A stretch of 13,755 nucleotides of DNA. Origin: Rhizobacter sp. Lineage in GTDB: Bacteria; Pseudomonadota; Gammaproteobacteria; Burkholderiales; Burkholderiaceae_C. Shown in pieces: positions 1 to 6,511 of this stretch; position 1 is the first letter of the stretch, and every line of letters begins with the position of its first letter. The stretch covers positions 1 to 13,755 of the forward strand of contig JANYFX010000097.1 of assembly GCA_025359585.1 (NCBI GenBank). The letters run 5' to 3'. Under the pieces are notes generated by a model that worked only from the letters and a program-made list of their open reading frames with translations, was not told the DNA's origin and ran no database searches. Made by a program: the position numbers and the translations under genes.

Positions 1-459
1 CACGGACATAGTGCGCAGCACCCGGTAATCAGGGTCGAACACCACGGTGAACACCATGGACGTGTTCGGTGGCTCAAGGTAGCGCCAGTCGTAGTCCACC
101 TCGTTCTTGAGCTTGAAGGACGTGGTCTTCATCGGCTTGCCCAGCATCTTGCGCACGTCTTCCATCATCATGCCGGGCTGGACTTTGGCGAAGTTCTGCG
201 GGGTCAGCACCTGACGCAGGGCACTCATCTTGCCGTCGGAACCGATGGTGATCATGTAATTTTGGTGGCCTTGCGGCTGGCGGTTGTACTCGAAGGTATG
301 GCCCCCGTCGGCGGCATCCCAGATTTTCTCGGGCTCGCCGAACTTGGCCCGCACATCGGCCTCGGTGGCCACGCCTTCTTCCAATTCACTGATGCGCTGC
401 GGGTCGCAGGCACTCAAGGCCAGCGCCACACAAACTAAGCCCACCCATTTTTTCAACAT
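1..459 (-). CDS. BamE/SmpA-OmlA-like lipoprotein, 3' end outside the window
   Basis: Read from the ATG at 459-457, the frame stays open for 153 codons to the window edge, so the C-terminus is missing. It starts with a lipoprotein signal: two lysines, a hydrophobic stretch and the lipobox LSAC, with Cys18 as the lipidated residue. Two similar segments follow. The first (about 24-86) has GVATEADVRAKFGEPEKIWD and the second (about 90-153) has VQPGMMMEDVRKMLGKPMKT. Each is a helical 'G-x-T/M-x-x-D-V-R' part followed by beta strands, as in the SmpA/OmlA fold. Known: BamE is an outer-membrane lipoprotein of the BAM complex with one such domain; a tandem copy suggests a BamE-like paralogue rather than BamE itself. 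Asp19 after the lipid Cys is a Lol-avoidance residue in E. coli and would argue for inner-membrane retention. It is divergent from the DUF3460 gene with a 45 bp gap. Family is fairly sure; exact role is not. Confidence 0.8.
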   Translation of the reverse strand, partial: MLKKWVGLVCVALALSACDPQRISELEEGVATEADVRAKFGEPEKIWDAADGGHTFEYNRQPQGHQNYMITIGSDGKMSALRQVLTPQNFAKVQPGMMMEDVRKMLGKPMKTTSFKLKNEVDYDWRYLEPPNTSMVFTVVFDPDYRVLRTMSV

Positions 460-504
460 CGCTTGTAGCCCCCGTAAAATCAGTCCAAACCAAAGGTTAA
501 GTCT
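460..504. promoter_or_regulatory. short divergent promoter region between bamE-like and DUF3460 genes
   Basis: This 45 bp gap must hold the start signals of two divergent genes. On the plus strand TAAAAT (475-480) is a reasonable -10 box, but the -35 would fall at 452-457 (TTCAAC), inside the lipoprotein gene, and is weak. An AAGG at about 492-496 is the only Shine-Dalgarno-like match for the DUF3460 ATG at 505. No clear minus-strand promoter is visible. The assignment is an inference from position and one box. Confidence 0.3.
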
Positions 505-711
505 ATGTCCATCTTTCGCCGCCCCGATTACACATCCGAAACCACCCAGTTCATCGAGCAACTGAAAGAGAAGAAGCCCACGCTCGAAGCCGAGCAGTTG
601 GCTGGCCGCGCCCTGCTGTGGGAGCAAAAGGTAGACCGCAGCGCCCAGGAAGAGTACCGCGAGGGCCGCGTAGCCCAAAACTCGTACGTTTACCAAACCA
701 ATAACAAATAA
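505..711 (+). CDS. DUF3460 family protein
   Basis: A 68-residue acidic/basic soluble protein without signal peptide or membrane segment. I recognise the DUF3460 pattern typical of Burkholderiales: an N-terminal FRRPDYTSETTQFIEQLK, a central EAEQLAGRALLWEQKVDR, and the end REGRVAQNSYVYQTN. The length fits the family, which is about 60-70 residues. Function is unknown. In many Burkholderiales the gene sits directly upstream of scpA, as here (67 bp gap), which is the only functional hint. The ATG at 505 is the natural start because the conserved MSIFRRP begins there. Confidence 0.88.
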   Translation: MSIFRRPDYTSETTQFIEQLKEKKPTLEAEQLAGRALLWEQKVDRSAQEEYREGRVAQNSYVYQTNNK

Positions 712-714
712 GTA

Positions 715-794
715 GCCAAATTGGCATCTAGCGCATATTACACATGCACGATTAGCTATTATTTAAATAGCACATGCCGTGGTTGAAGCGCTAG
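715..794. repeat. AT-rich intergenic element with inverted repeats, resembling a Comamonadaceae dispersed repeat
   Basis: This stretch is far more AT-rich than the genes around it. It contains CTAGCGC (728-734) matched by its reverse complement GCGCTAG (788-794), and an inner hairpin GCTATT (755-760) / AATAGC (766-771) with a 5 nt loop. The arrangement CTAGCGC ... TAGCTAT ... AATAGCA matches, from memory, a short non-coding repeat scattered in intergenic regions of Comamonadaceae (Rhodoferax, Polaromonas, Acidovorax). The 3' arm lies inside the scpA reading frame. Seen: composition and symmetry. Inferred: that it is a dispersed repeat. Confidence 0.5.
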
Positions 795-1594
795 CCCCCC
801 CCGAGGCGCTGGACCCGGTGGCACGGGCCCGCCTGTACGGCGAGCCGATGTTTGCCATGCCGCTGGATTTGTACATCCCACCGGATGCGCTGGAGGTGTT
901 TCTCGACGCTTTCGAAGGCCCGCTGGACCTGCTGCTGTACCTGATACGCCGGCAAAACTTCAATATCCTCGACATCCCCATGGCGGCCCTGACGCGCCAG
1001 TACCTGGTGTACGTAGACGAGATCCGCAGCCGCAACCTGGAGCTGGCGGCCGACTACTTGTTGATGGCGGCGATGCTGATCGAGATCAAGTCGCGGATGC
1101 TGCTGCCACCCAAGAAGAGCGTCGACGGGCAAGAGGCCGAAGACCCGCGGGCCGAGCTGGTGCGCCGGCTGATCGAATATGAGCAGATGAAACTCGCCTC
1201 GGCGCGGCTCGATGCGCTGCCGGTGATCGGCCGCGATTTCCTGCGCGCGCAGGTGGTGATCGAACAGTCGCTCGCCCCGCGCTTCCCCGACGTCGACGCC
1301 GACGAGTTGCGTGCCGCCTGGGCCGACATCCTCAAGCGCGCCACGCTCAATCAGCATCACACGATCACGCGCGAGCAACTCAGCGTGCGCGAGCACATGA
1401 GCATCGTGTTGCGCGCGCTGCAAGGCCGGCGCTTCGCGATGTTCGAAGAACTGTTCGACGTGTCGCGCGGGCCGCAGGTGCTGGTCGTGACCTTCATCGC
1501 GCTGCTGGAGCTCGCCAAGGAGCACCTGCTCGAAGTGACCCAGGCGGAGGCGTTCGCACCGATCTACGTGCGGCTGGCCTATACCAGCGTTTGA
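779..1594 (+). CDS. scpA: segregation and condensation protein A
   Basis: ScpA is the kleisin subunit of the bacterial condensin Smc-ScpAB. It bridges the Smc heads and binds ScpB, organising and segregating the chromosome in the cytoplasm. The 271-residue product has the diagnostic N-terminal Smc-binding helix region FEGPLDLLLYLIRRQNFNIL (45-64), the DYLLMAAMLIEIKSRMLLP helix (92-110), and a C-terminal winged-helix part (about 200-268) containing VREHM and FEELFD. A conserved Burkholderiales N-terminal motif ARLYGEP (17-23) lies upstream of the first ATG (848), so the GTG at 779 is preferred; the frame is closed by TAA at 764-766. No Shine-Dalgarno sequence precedes it, which is odd. An 8-C run (795-802) sits near the start. 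No scpB is in the window. Confidence 0.93.
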   Translation: MVEALAPPEALDPVARARLYGEPMFAMPLDLYIPPDALEVFLDAFEGPLDLLLYLIRRQNFNILDIPMAALTRQYLVYVDEIRSRNLELAADYLLMAAMLIEIKSRMLLPPKKSVDGQEAEDPRAELVRRLIEYEQMKLASARLDALPVIGRDFLRAQVVIEQSLAPRFPDVDADELRAAWADILKRATLNQHHTITREQLSVREHMSIVLRALQGRRFAMFEELFDVSRGPQVLVVTFIALLELAKEHLLEVTQAEAFAPIYVRLAYTSV

Positions 1595-1603
1595 GCGCTG
1601 CGG

Positions 1604-1619
1604 GGGCACAAGCCTTGCT
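1604..1619 (+). promoter_or_regulatory. candidate sigma-54 (RpoN) promoter
   Basis: The sequence GGGCAC-N5-TTGCT matches the sigma-54 consensus TGGCAC-N5-TTGCW at all but the first base. GG is at 1605-1606 and GC at 1617-1618, with exactly the 10 nt between them that RpoN requires. A transcript would start near 1630, about 100 nt before the ATG of the post-PEP-CTERM-1 type gene. The link to PEP-CTERM biology is inference: PEP-CTERM/EpsH systems commonly carry the PrsK/PrsR pair, and PrsR is an RpoN-dependent type activator. Confidence 0.5.
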
Positions 1620-1621
1620 AA

Positions 1622-1723
1622 AGGGTTGAGAGTCCGTGAAATGCTCGCTAACCCACCCCCTCGTTTCAGGGGATGGACGGGCAAGGAGCGGTTCCGGAAC
1701 ATGCGTGCTTTACTCTCAACCCT
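1622..1723. repeat. leader with a perfect 12 bp inverted repeat and nested symmetric elements
   Basis: AGGGTTGAGAGT (1622-1633) is the exact reverse complement of ACTCTCAACCCT (1712-1723), with 78 bp between. The second arm ends directly against the GGAG Shine-Dalgarno (1724-1727) of the next gene. Inside lie a near-palindrome, CCA-x-CCCCT (1653-1661) / AGGGG-x-TGG (1668-1676), and a perfect 10 bp palindrome, GTTCCGGAAC (1691-1700). These could be operator sites or, if transcription starts upstream of 1622, an RNA hairpin next to the ribosome binding site. The function is not known. Confidence 0.6.
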
Positions 1724-1733
1724 GGAGTTTGAA

Positions 1734-2201
1734 ATGTCGTACCGACCCAGATCTGCGTCCAAGCTACCGCTTGCCGCCGCAGGATGCGCAGTGGCAGCCC
1801 TGCTGACCCCTTCGCTGGTGATGGCCCAGTCAGAAGCTGCCCCGTCCACACTGCAAGCCCACCGCGTCGTGATCGATTCCGTGACCGGCCGGCCGCGCGC
1901 ACCAGAGGCGGGCGAGTGGTCCGAAGCACCAGCGTCGACCCAGCGGTCCGCAGCCCGTGCAACGACGAGCGCCGCAACAGCCGGCGGCGCCGAAAATCAT
2001 TCGGCGATGAAACGCATTCAGACGACCCAGATCTCGGTGCGCCCGGGCACGATCGGGCGGCGCGTCGACACCAGCAGGTTGTCGTACACGATCGCCAAGA
2101 GCGACGCCAACGGCGTGCTGTCGACCCAGTGCGTGACCGGCGACGAAGCCGCGAACAAGGCACTGCACAGCGAAGTCGAGGGAGATCGCCATGATCACTG
2201 A
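1734..2201 (+). CDS. small secreted protein of the post-PEP-CTERM-1 type
   Basis: A 155-residue protein with a signal peptide: basic N-terminus (MSYRPRSASK), hydrophobic core, and probable cleavage after VMA (31/32). The mature part carries VVIDSVTGRPRAPEAGEW (45-62), close to the 'DPxTGxLRxPT' signature I remember from proteins annotated as post-PEP-CTERM-1. A low-complexity Ala/Ser/Thr linker follows (about 66-88), then a C-terminal part with LSYTIAKSDANGVLSTQCVTG (ends about 136), one Cys (133) in the mature chain, and a His-rich tail ending HDH. The ATG at 1734 is chosen over in-frame starts at 1626 and 1701 because GGAG (1724-1727) is well spaced and the signal peptide begins there. It overlaps the metalloprotease gene by 11 bp, so co-translation is likely. 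The biochemical role is unknown; a partner, chaperone or inhibitor of the protease is only a guess. Confidence 0.65.
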   Translation: MSYRPRSASKLPLAAAGCAVAALLTPSLVMAQSEAAPSTLQAHRVVIDSVTGRPRAPEAGEWSEAPASTQRSAARATTSAATAGGAENHSAMKRIQTTQISVRPGTIGRRVDTSRLSYTIAKSDANGVLSTQCVTGDEAANKALHSEVEGDRHDH

Positions 2202-3657
2202 CCGCTTCCTGCAAGGCTGCCGCGCCACTCTGGTCGGTCTGACGGTTCTCTTTGCTGCTGCCTCGTCGCAGGCCGCGACGATCATCATCGTCAACGCCGA
2301 CGATCCGGGCTTTGGCTTCAACGACGCGACGCCTGCCACACCAGTGGGTGGCAACCCGGGCACGACGGTGGGCGAGCAGCGCATGGCCGTGTTCCAGTTC
2401 GTCGCCGACTATTGGGGCAAGCGCCTCAGGTCCGACGTGCCGATCCAGATCGTGTCGTTCTTCCCTGACCTGTTCTGCACCTCCACTCAGGCGGTGCTCG
2501 GCGCGGCAGGGGCCTACAACATCTTCAGCGACTTCCCGAACGCCAAGCGCACCGGCACCTGGTACCCCTCGGCCCTCGCCAACAAGCTCGCTGGCGTGCC
2601 GCTGGTCACCGACCCCGATCCTTTCGTCAGCGCCGACATCATCGCGTACTTCAACCCCAACCTGGGCACGCCCAACTGCCTGGCGCGCGCAACGTTCTAT
2701 CTGGGCCTGGACGGCAAGGCCGCGGCCAACCAGATCGACTTCCTGACGACCGTGTTGCACGAAGTCGGGCACGGCCTGGGCTTTCAGACCTTCACCGATG
2801 GTGAGACCGGTTTGCAGCAGCCACTGGACGCGACCGACACCGTTGGCCTGCCCTCGATCTGGGATCACCTGATCTTCGATCCGCAGCAGCGCAAGAACTG
2901 GGAGCAAATGACGAACGAAGAGCGTGCGGCTTCGGCGCTCGTTTCGCGCAACCTGGTCTGGAACGGCAAGAACGTCGCCCGGGACGCACCGCGTGTGCTT
3001 GATCGTGGCACGCCCGAGTTGTTCGTCTTCGGTGCGGGTCTGGCCGACTTCTACCAGATCGGTCTGGCCCTGTTCGGCCCGGTGTTCGACAAGAACACCT
3101 TCCTCTCGGCCGAACTCGTGCGCTGGGTGGATCAAACCGGCGGCCTGAACCAGGCATGCGCCGCGCTCGACGCCAACGCTGCGAAAGCGATCAACGGGCG
3201 GGTTGCGGTGATCGACCGCGGCACCTGCGCTTTCACGGTCAAGGTGAAGAACGCACAGCTGGCAGGCGCCAAGGCAGTGATCATTGCCGACAACGCTCTG
3301 AGCACACCGCCGCCGGCCCTGGCCGGTGTCGACGCCACGATCACCATTCCAGCGGTGCGTGTCTCGCTTCCCGACGGCCTGGAGATCAAGGCGGCGATTG
3401 CCAGCGTGAAGAAGCCGAGGTTCGCACCTTTTGGTGTCTTGCTGTCGAACCCGCTGAAACTGGCCGGAGCGGACTATCTGAACCGGGTCTACCTGTTCAG
3501 CCCGAATCCGTACCAGGGTGGCTCGTCGATCTCGCACTACGACACCCTGGCCACGCCGAACCTGCTGATGGAGCCGTTCGCGGAACCGAACCAGGCCATC
3601 GCAGTGACCGCCCCGGGCGACCTGACGCTGGAGCTGCTGCACGACATCGGCTGGTGA
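2191..3657 (+). CDS. secreted zinc metalloprotease with inserted PA domain
   Basis: A 488-residue protein with a signal peptide (about 1-29, SSQAA). The zinc site HEVGHGLGF (190-198) is clear: His190 and His194 bind zinc and Glu191 is catalytic. The residue where a standard metzincin has its third His (position 200) is Thr. A PA (protease-associated) domain occupies about 312-405, with GRVAVIDRGTCAFTVKVKNA and AGAKAVIIAD. After it comes SISHYDTLATPNLLMEP (446-462): His449 and Met460 look like the delayed third zinc ligand and Met-turn of leishmanolysin (M8)-type enzymes. The C-terminus TLELLHDIGW is typical of such PA-domain peptidases. No PEP-CTERM sorting motif or membrane anchor is seen at the C-terminus, so secretion to periplasm or outside is expected. 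The ATG has GGAG (2181-2184) 6 nt upstream. Substrate unknown. Confidence 0.85.
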   Translation: MITDRFLQGCRATLVGLTVLFAAASSQAATIIIVNADDPGFGFNDATPATPVGGNPGTTVGEQRMAVFQFVADYWGKRLRSDVPIQIVSFFPDLFCTSTQAVLGAAGAYNIFSDFPNAKRTGTWYPSALANKLAGVPLVTDPDPFVSADIIAYFNPNLGTPNCLARATFYLGLDGKAAANQIDFLTTVLHEVGHGLGFQTFTDGETGLQQPLDATDTVGLPSIWDHLIFDPQQRKNWEQMTNEERAASALVSRNLVWNGKNVARDAPRVLDRGTPELFVFGAGLADFYQIGLALFGPVFDKNTFLSAELVRWVDQTGGLNQACAALDANAAKAINGRVAVIDRGTCAFTVKVKNAQLAGAKAVIIADNALSTPPPALAGVDATITIPAVRVSLPDGLEIKAAIASVKKPRFAPFGVLLSNPLKLAGADYLNRVYLFSPNPYQGGSSISHYDTLATPNLLMEPFAEPNQAIAVTAPGDLTLELLHDIGW

Positions 3658-3702
3658 GTTGATGCCGATTTGACGGGTGGCACCGCGCCACTCGAAGAAA
3701 AC

Positions 3703-3735
3703 AAGGGCGAGACGGTTGACCGTCTCGCCCTTTTT
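3703..3735. terminator. strong, probably bidirectional intrinsic terminator
   Basis: A perfect stem AAGGGCGAGACGGT (3703-3716) / ACCGTCTCGCCCTT (3719-3732) closes on a tiny loop, followed on the plus strand by a T run (3731-3735). It lies 45 bp after the metalloprotease stop and 29 bp before the end of the convergent histidine kinase gene. On the minus strand the A-rich bases at 3697-3704 give a weaker U tract, so it may serve both genes. Confidence 0.9.
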
Positions 3736-3764
3736 CGTTCCCGGCCCGCGCTGCGAAGACGCTT

Positions 3765-5585
3765 TTAAGCCGCCTTCACACCAAGCTTGAAAGCGATCAT
3801 CGCGCGCAGCTTGTTCGGCACGACCGGCTTGATCAGCAGGTGGAAGTTGTGCGCCTGCGCATCCATCTCGTGGCCCGTCATCGTGCTGCCGGTGACCAGA
3901 ATCGCCGGCACCGCAGCGCCGAAGCGGGCGCGCAAGGCCTTGATGGCATCGACACCGTTCAAGCCGTCTTCGAGTCGGTAGTCGACGATCAGCAGGTCGG
4001 GTTTGACGATGTCCGGGTCGCTGAGCTGGGCCCACGTCGAACTCGCCGCCACGCTGTCGAAAGAAGCAATGCTGGCGCCCCAACCCTTGATCAGCACTTC
4101 GAGCCCGCCGCGCACCGCGGGCTCGTCTTCGACGATCACCACCAGCCGGCCTTCCAGCGTGATGCCCAGCGGGCCCTTGCCCGGCACCGCCTGCGCCAGC
4201 GCACGGGGCGCTTTGCCCACCGGCAGTTCGAGCGTGAAGACGGTCCCGCGCCCGGCCTGAGAGCGGACCGACAAGGGCGCGTGCATCAGGTCGGCCAGGC
4301 GTTTGACAATGGCCAGGCCCAGCCCGAGACCCTTGCGCTGCTCCGGGCTCACGACGCCGGTGTTCGGCACCTGGTAGAACTCTTCGAAGATGCGCGCGCG
4401 CTCGGATTCACGAATGCCGATGCCGGTGTCCCAGACCTGCAGCAGGATGCGCTCGCCACGCTTGCGGCAACTGACGAGCACCGAGCCGTCGTTGGTGTAG
4501 CGGATCGCGTTCGAGACCAGGTTGCGCAGGATGCGCTCGACCAGCAGCGGGTCGGCGAACACGACACGTTCGCCGCTGCGCAAGCGCAGCGACAGGCCTT
4601 TTTCGAAAGCACTCGGCTCGAAGTTCAGGCGCAGCTTGCGCAGGATGTCGCCGACCGCGAAATGCTGCTCGTGCACTTCGACGCCGCCGTTGTCGATGCG
4701 GGTGATGTCGAGCAGCTCGGAGAAAAGGCCTTCGAGCGCGTCGACCGATTCGTTGATGCTGTTGACGAGCTGCGCCACCTCCGGCTCGTGCACGCGCTGG
4801 CGCAGTGCTTCGGCGAACAGCCCCATCGCATGCAGCGGCTGGCGCAGGTCGTGGCTGGCGGCGGTGAAGAACTGCGTCTTCGCGCGGTTGGCCACTTCGG
4901 CTTCTTGCCGCGCCGCTTCGGCCGCCTGCTTCTCGATCCGCAACTGCACCAGCAACTCGTCGGCCTGTACTTTCAGATCGATGGCACGTTGCAATGCCTG
5001 GCGGTAGGTGCGCGCCAAAATGGTCGTGAAGCTGAGGATCAAGACCAGCTCGCCGGCCAGCTGGTAGCTGTAGGAGTCGCCGACGCCGGCGATGCGCACC
5101 ACCATCGGCACAAAACTCAGCGCCGCGAACGCGAGGTACATGCGCGGCTGGATCGACAGCACCGGAATGCCGACCACGCTGAAGGTGTAGACGATCACGA
5201 TCAGCCCGGTCTGCTGCAGCCCGCTGCCCTCGACATAAAAGGCCCAGCCGGTGAACCCCCAGAAAGCACCTGCGATGAGCGTGCCGATGTTGGAGCGCAG
5301 CAGCCAGCGCGACCAGTCGGCGCGGGTTTGCAGAGTGGCACGCCTGAACGCCTGCCAGACCAGGAACCGCGCCAGGCCCATCAGCGCAAACACGCCCAGC
5401 CACGGCAACATCAACGAAGCCGGCGCAATGCCCCAGAACAGCATCGTGACCACGCCGACGCCGGCCGCGTAACCGGCCAGTGCGGCGGGCACGTAGTCGT
5501 AGGTCGTCTGCACCACGTCGGGCAGGGGCGAGCCGGCCAGGTCGCTGGCGAACGCGGCTCGGTCGAGTTGGGGGTCGGTGGCCAA
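3765..5585 (-). CDS. hybrid sensor histidine kinase with C-terminal receiver domain
   Basis: A 606-residue membrane-bound sensor. The N-terminal part has about six hydrophobic segments (roughly 32-51, 56-76, 99-118, 126-144, 150-167, 176-191) and no large periplasmic loop. A coiled coil follows (194-236), then the HisKA domain with the H box SHDLRQPLHAM (phospho-His245), and the HATPase domain with N box (Asn359), G1 DTGIGI (386-391) and G2 GLGLGLAIV (419-427). A receiver domain ends the protein (about 481-600): acidic E486/D487, phospho-acceptor Asp535, Thr565 and Lys586. All catalytic positions are present. The start is a TTG at 5585, supported by AGGAG about 5 nt upstream and by the absence of any in-frame ATG or GTG back to at least 5640. 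The response regulator gene lies 112 bp upstream on the same strand, so they form a likely two-component pair. The signal is unknown. Confidence 0.93.
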   Translation of the reverse strand: MATDPQLDRAAFASDLAGSPLPDVVQTTYDYVPAALAGYAAGVGVVTMLFWGIAPASLMLPWLGVFALMGLARFLVWQAFRRATLQTRADWSRWLLRSNIGTLIAGAFWGFTGWAFYVEGSGLQQTGLIVIVYTFSVVGIPVLSIQPRMYLAFAALSFVPMVVRIAGVGDSYSYQLAGELVLILSFTTILARTYRQALQRAIDLKVQADELLVQLRIEKQAAEAARQEAEVANRAKTQFFTAASHDLRQPLHAMGLFAEALRQRVHEPEVAQLVNSINESVDALEGLFSELLDITRIDNGGVEVHEQHFAVGDILRKLRLNFEPSAFEKGLSLRLRSGERVVFADPLLVERILRNLVSNAIRYTNDGSVLVSCRKRGERILLQVWDTGIGIRESERARIFEEFYQVPNTGVVSPEQRKGLGLGLAIVKRLADLMHAPLSVRSQAGRGTVFTLELPVGKAPRALAQAVPGKGPLGITLEGRLVVIVEDEPAVRGGLEVLIKGWGASIASFDSVAASSTWAQLSDPDIVKPDLLIVDYRLEDGLNGVDAIKALRARFGAAVPAILVTGSTMTGHEMDAQAHNFHLLIKPVVPNKLRAMIAFKLGVKAA

Positions 5586-5697
5586 GCAGGCTCCTGTCGG
5601 GTGGGCGTCTTCACCGAAGGGTGAAGCCCGGCAGTGTATCGGGCGCGGAAGCCGCTCATGGCGCCGCTGGGCGCATCAGGGCCGCAGCACAGGTTGG

Positions 5698-6429
5698 TCA
5701 GCGGCTGCTTTGGCTCCAGGCGGACAGGCCGCCCTGGTTCGACATCTGGCTCACGGCCAGCACCGCCTGCGTGCGCGAATTGACCCCGAGCGTGCGCAGC
5801 ACGGCAGCCACGTGGTCCTTGACGGTCTCGACCGAAAGCTTCAGCTCGCGCGCGATCAGCTTGTTGGGCATGCCTTTGAGCAACAGCGCGAGCACATCGG
5901 TCTGGCGCGGCGTGAGCCCGAGCGAAGCCAGCGGCTTGGGTGCGGTCTGGAACCCGCTGTCTTCTGCGCGCTCGCGCACCACGCGCAGCACGCTCGGCAC
6001 GGTGTCGCCGCCCGGCACCGGCTCGGGCCGGCCGGAGCCCATGGCCATGGTCGGCACGTAGATGCCACCCGACATCACCATGCGCAGGGCTTCGAACAGG
6101 GTTTCGTTACTCGAACGCTTGGGCACGAAGCCCATCGCACCGAGATCGATCGCGCGGATCACGTCGCTCATGCGGTCGGACGCCGAAACCACCACCACCG
6201 GCAACGCCGGGTACTGGTTTCTGAACTCGGCGAGCACCTCGAAACCATCGGCGTCGCCGAGGTGCAGGTCGAGCAGCACGAGATCGAAGTCGGGGTCGGC
6301 CTTTAGGATGTCGCGGGCCGCGCCGGCACTGCCGGCACCGGTGACTGTCACGTCGCCACCCAGGCCGAGGATCACGCTTTGCAGAGCAGAAAGAATGAGC
6401 GGATGGTCGTCGATCAACAGAACCTTCAT
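5698..6429 (-). CDS. NarL/FixJ-type (LuxR HTH) response regulator
   Basis: A 243-residue cytoplasmic DNA-binding regulator. The receiver domain (1-120) has the acidic pocket D7/D8, phospho-acceptor Asp54 (LVLLDLHLGD), Ser82 at the Thr/Ser switch position, and Lys104. A flexible Gly/Pro-rich linker (about 128-165) leads to a LuxR-type helix-turn-helix at about 170-228 (LTPRQTDVLALLLKGMPNKL, then SVETVKDHVAAVLRTLGV). The ATG has AGGG about 7 nt upstream. It lies directly upstream of the hybrid kinase, the probable phosphodonor. The kinase also has its own receiver, so phosphate could go to either. Target genes are not evident. Confidence 0.93.
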   Translation of the reverse strand: MKVLLIDDHPLILSALQSVILGLGGDVTVTGAGSAGAARDILKADPDFDLVLLDLHLGDADGFEVLAEFRNQYPALPVVVVSASDRMSDVIRAIDLGAMGFVPKRSSNETLFEALRMVMSGGIYVPTMAMGSGRPEPVPGGDTVPSVLRVVRERAEDSGFQTAPKPLASLGLTPRQTDVLALLLKGMPNKLIARELKLSVETVKDHVAAVLRTLGVNSRTQAVLAVSQMSNQGGLSAWSQSSR

Positions 6430-6452
6430 GGGTGCCCTTTGCTTCTGCTTCA

Positions 6453-6481
6453 GCCAGCGCCGATGCTAAACCAGCGCTGGC
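6453..6481. other. inverted repeat in the gap upstream of the response regulator
   Basis: GCCAGCGC (6453-6460) is matched by GCGCTGGC (6474-6481) with a 13 nt loop; the second arm is part of the perfect palindrome CCAGCGCTGG (6471-6480). It sits in the 82 bp between the MaoC gene and the response regulator start. There is no T run on either side, so a classical terminator is unlikely. A leader hairpin or operator is possible. Confidence 0.4.
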
Positions 6482-6511
6482 CGCAGCCGCTCCCTCCTAA
6501 GGGGGTGCGGG

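Noticed and set aside
1626..1733. Earlier in-frame starts (1626, 1701) for the post-PEP-CTERM-1-type gene
   Set aside because: They would put about 11 or 36 residues before the signal peptide and lack a spaced Shine-Dalgarno; the first lies upstream of the predicted transcript start.
1666..4083. Very long open frame on the minus strand opposite the protease gene
   Set aside because: It is antisense to genes with clear motifs, is rich in Arg, Gly and Gln without any recognisable domain, and crosses the terminator at 3703-3735. It is a high-GC shadow.
3840..5624. Long plus-strand open frame opposite the hybrid kinase
   Set aside because: Antisense to a gene with all kinase motifs intact; the translated sequence has no recognisable fold.
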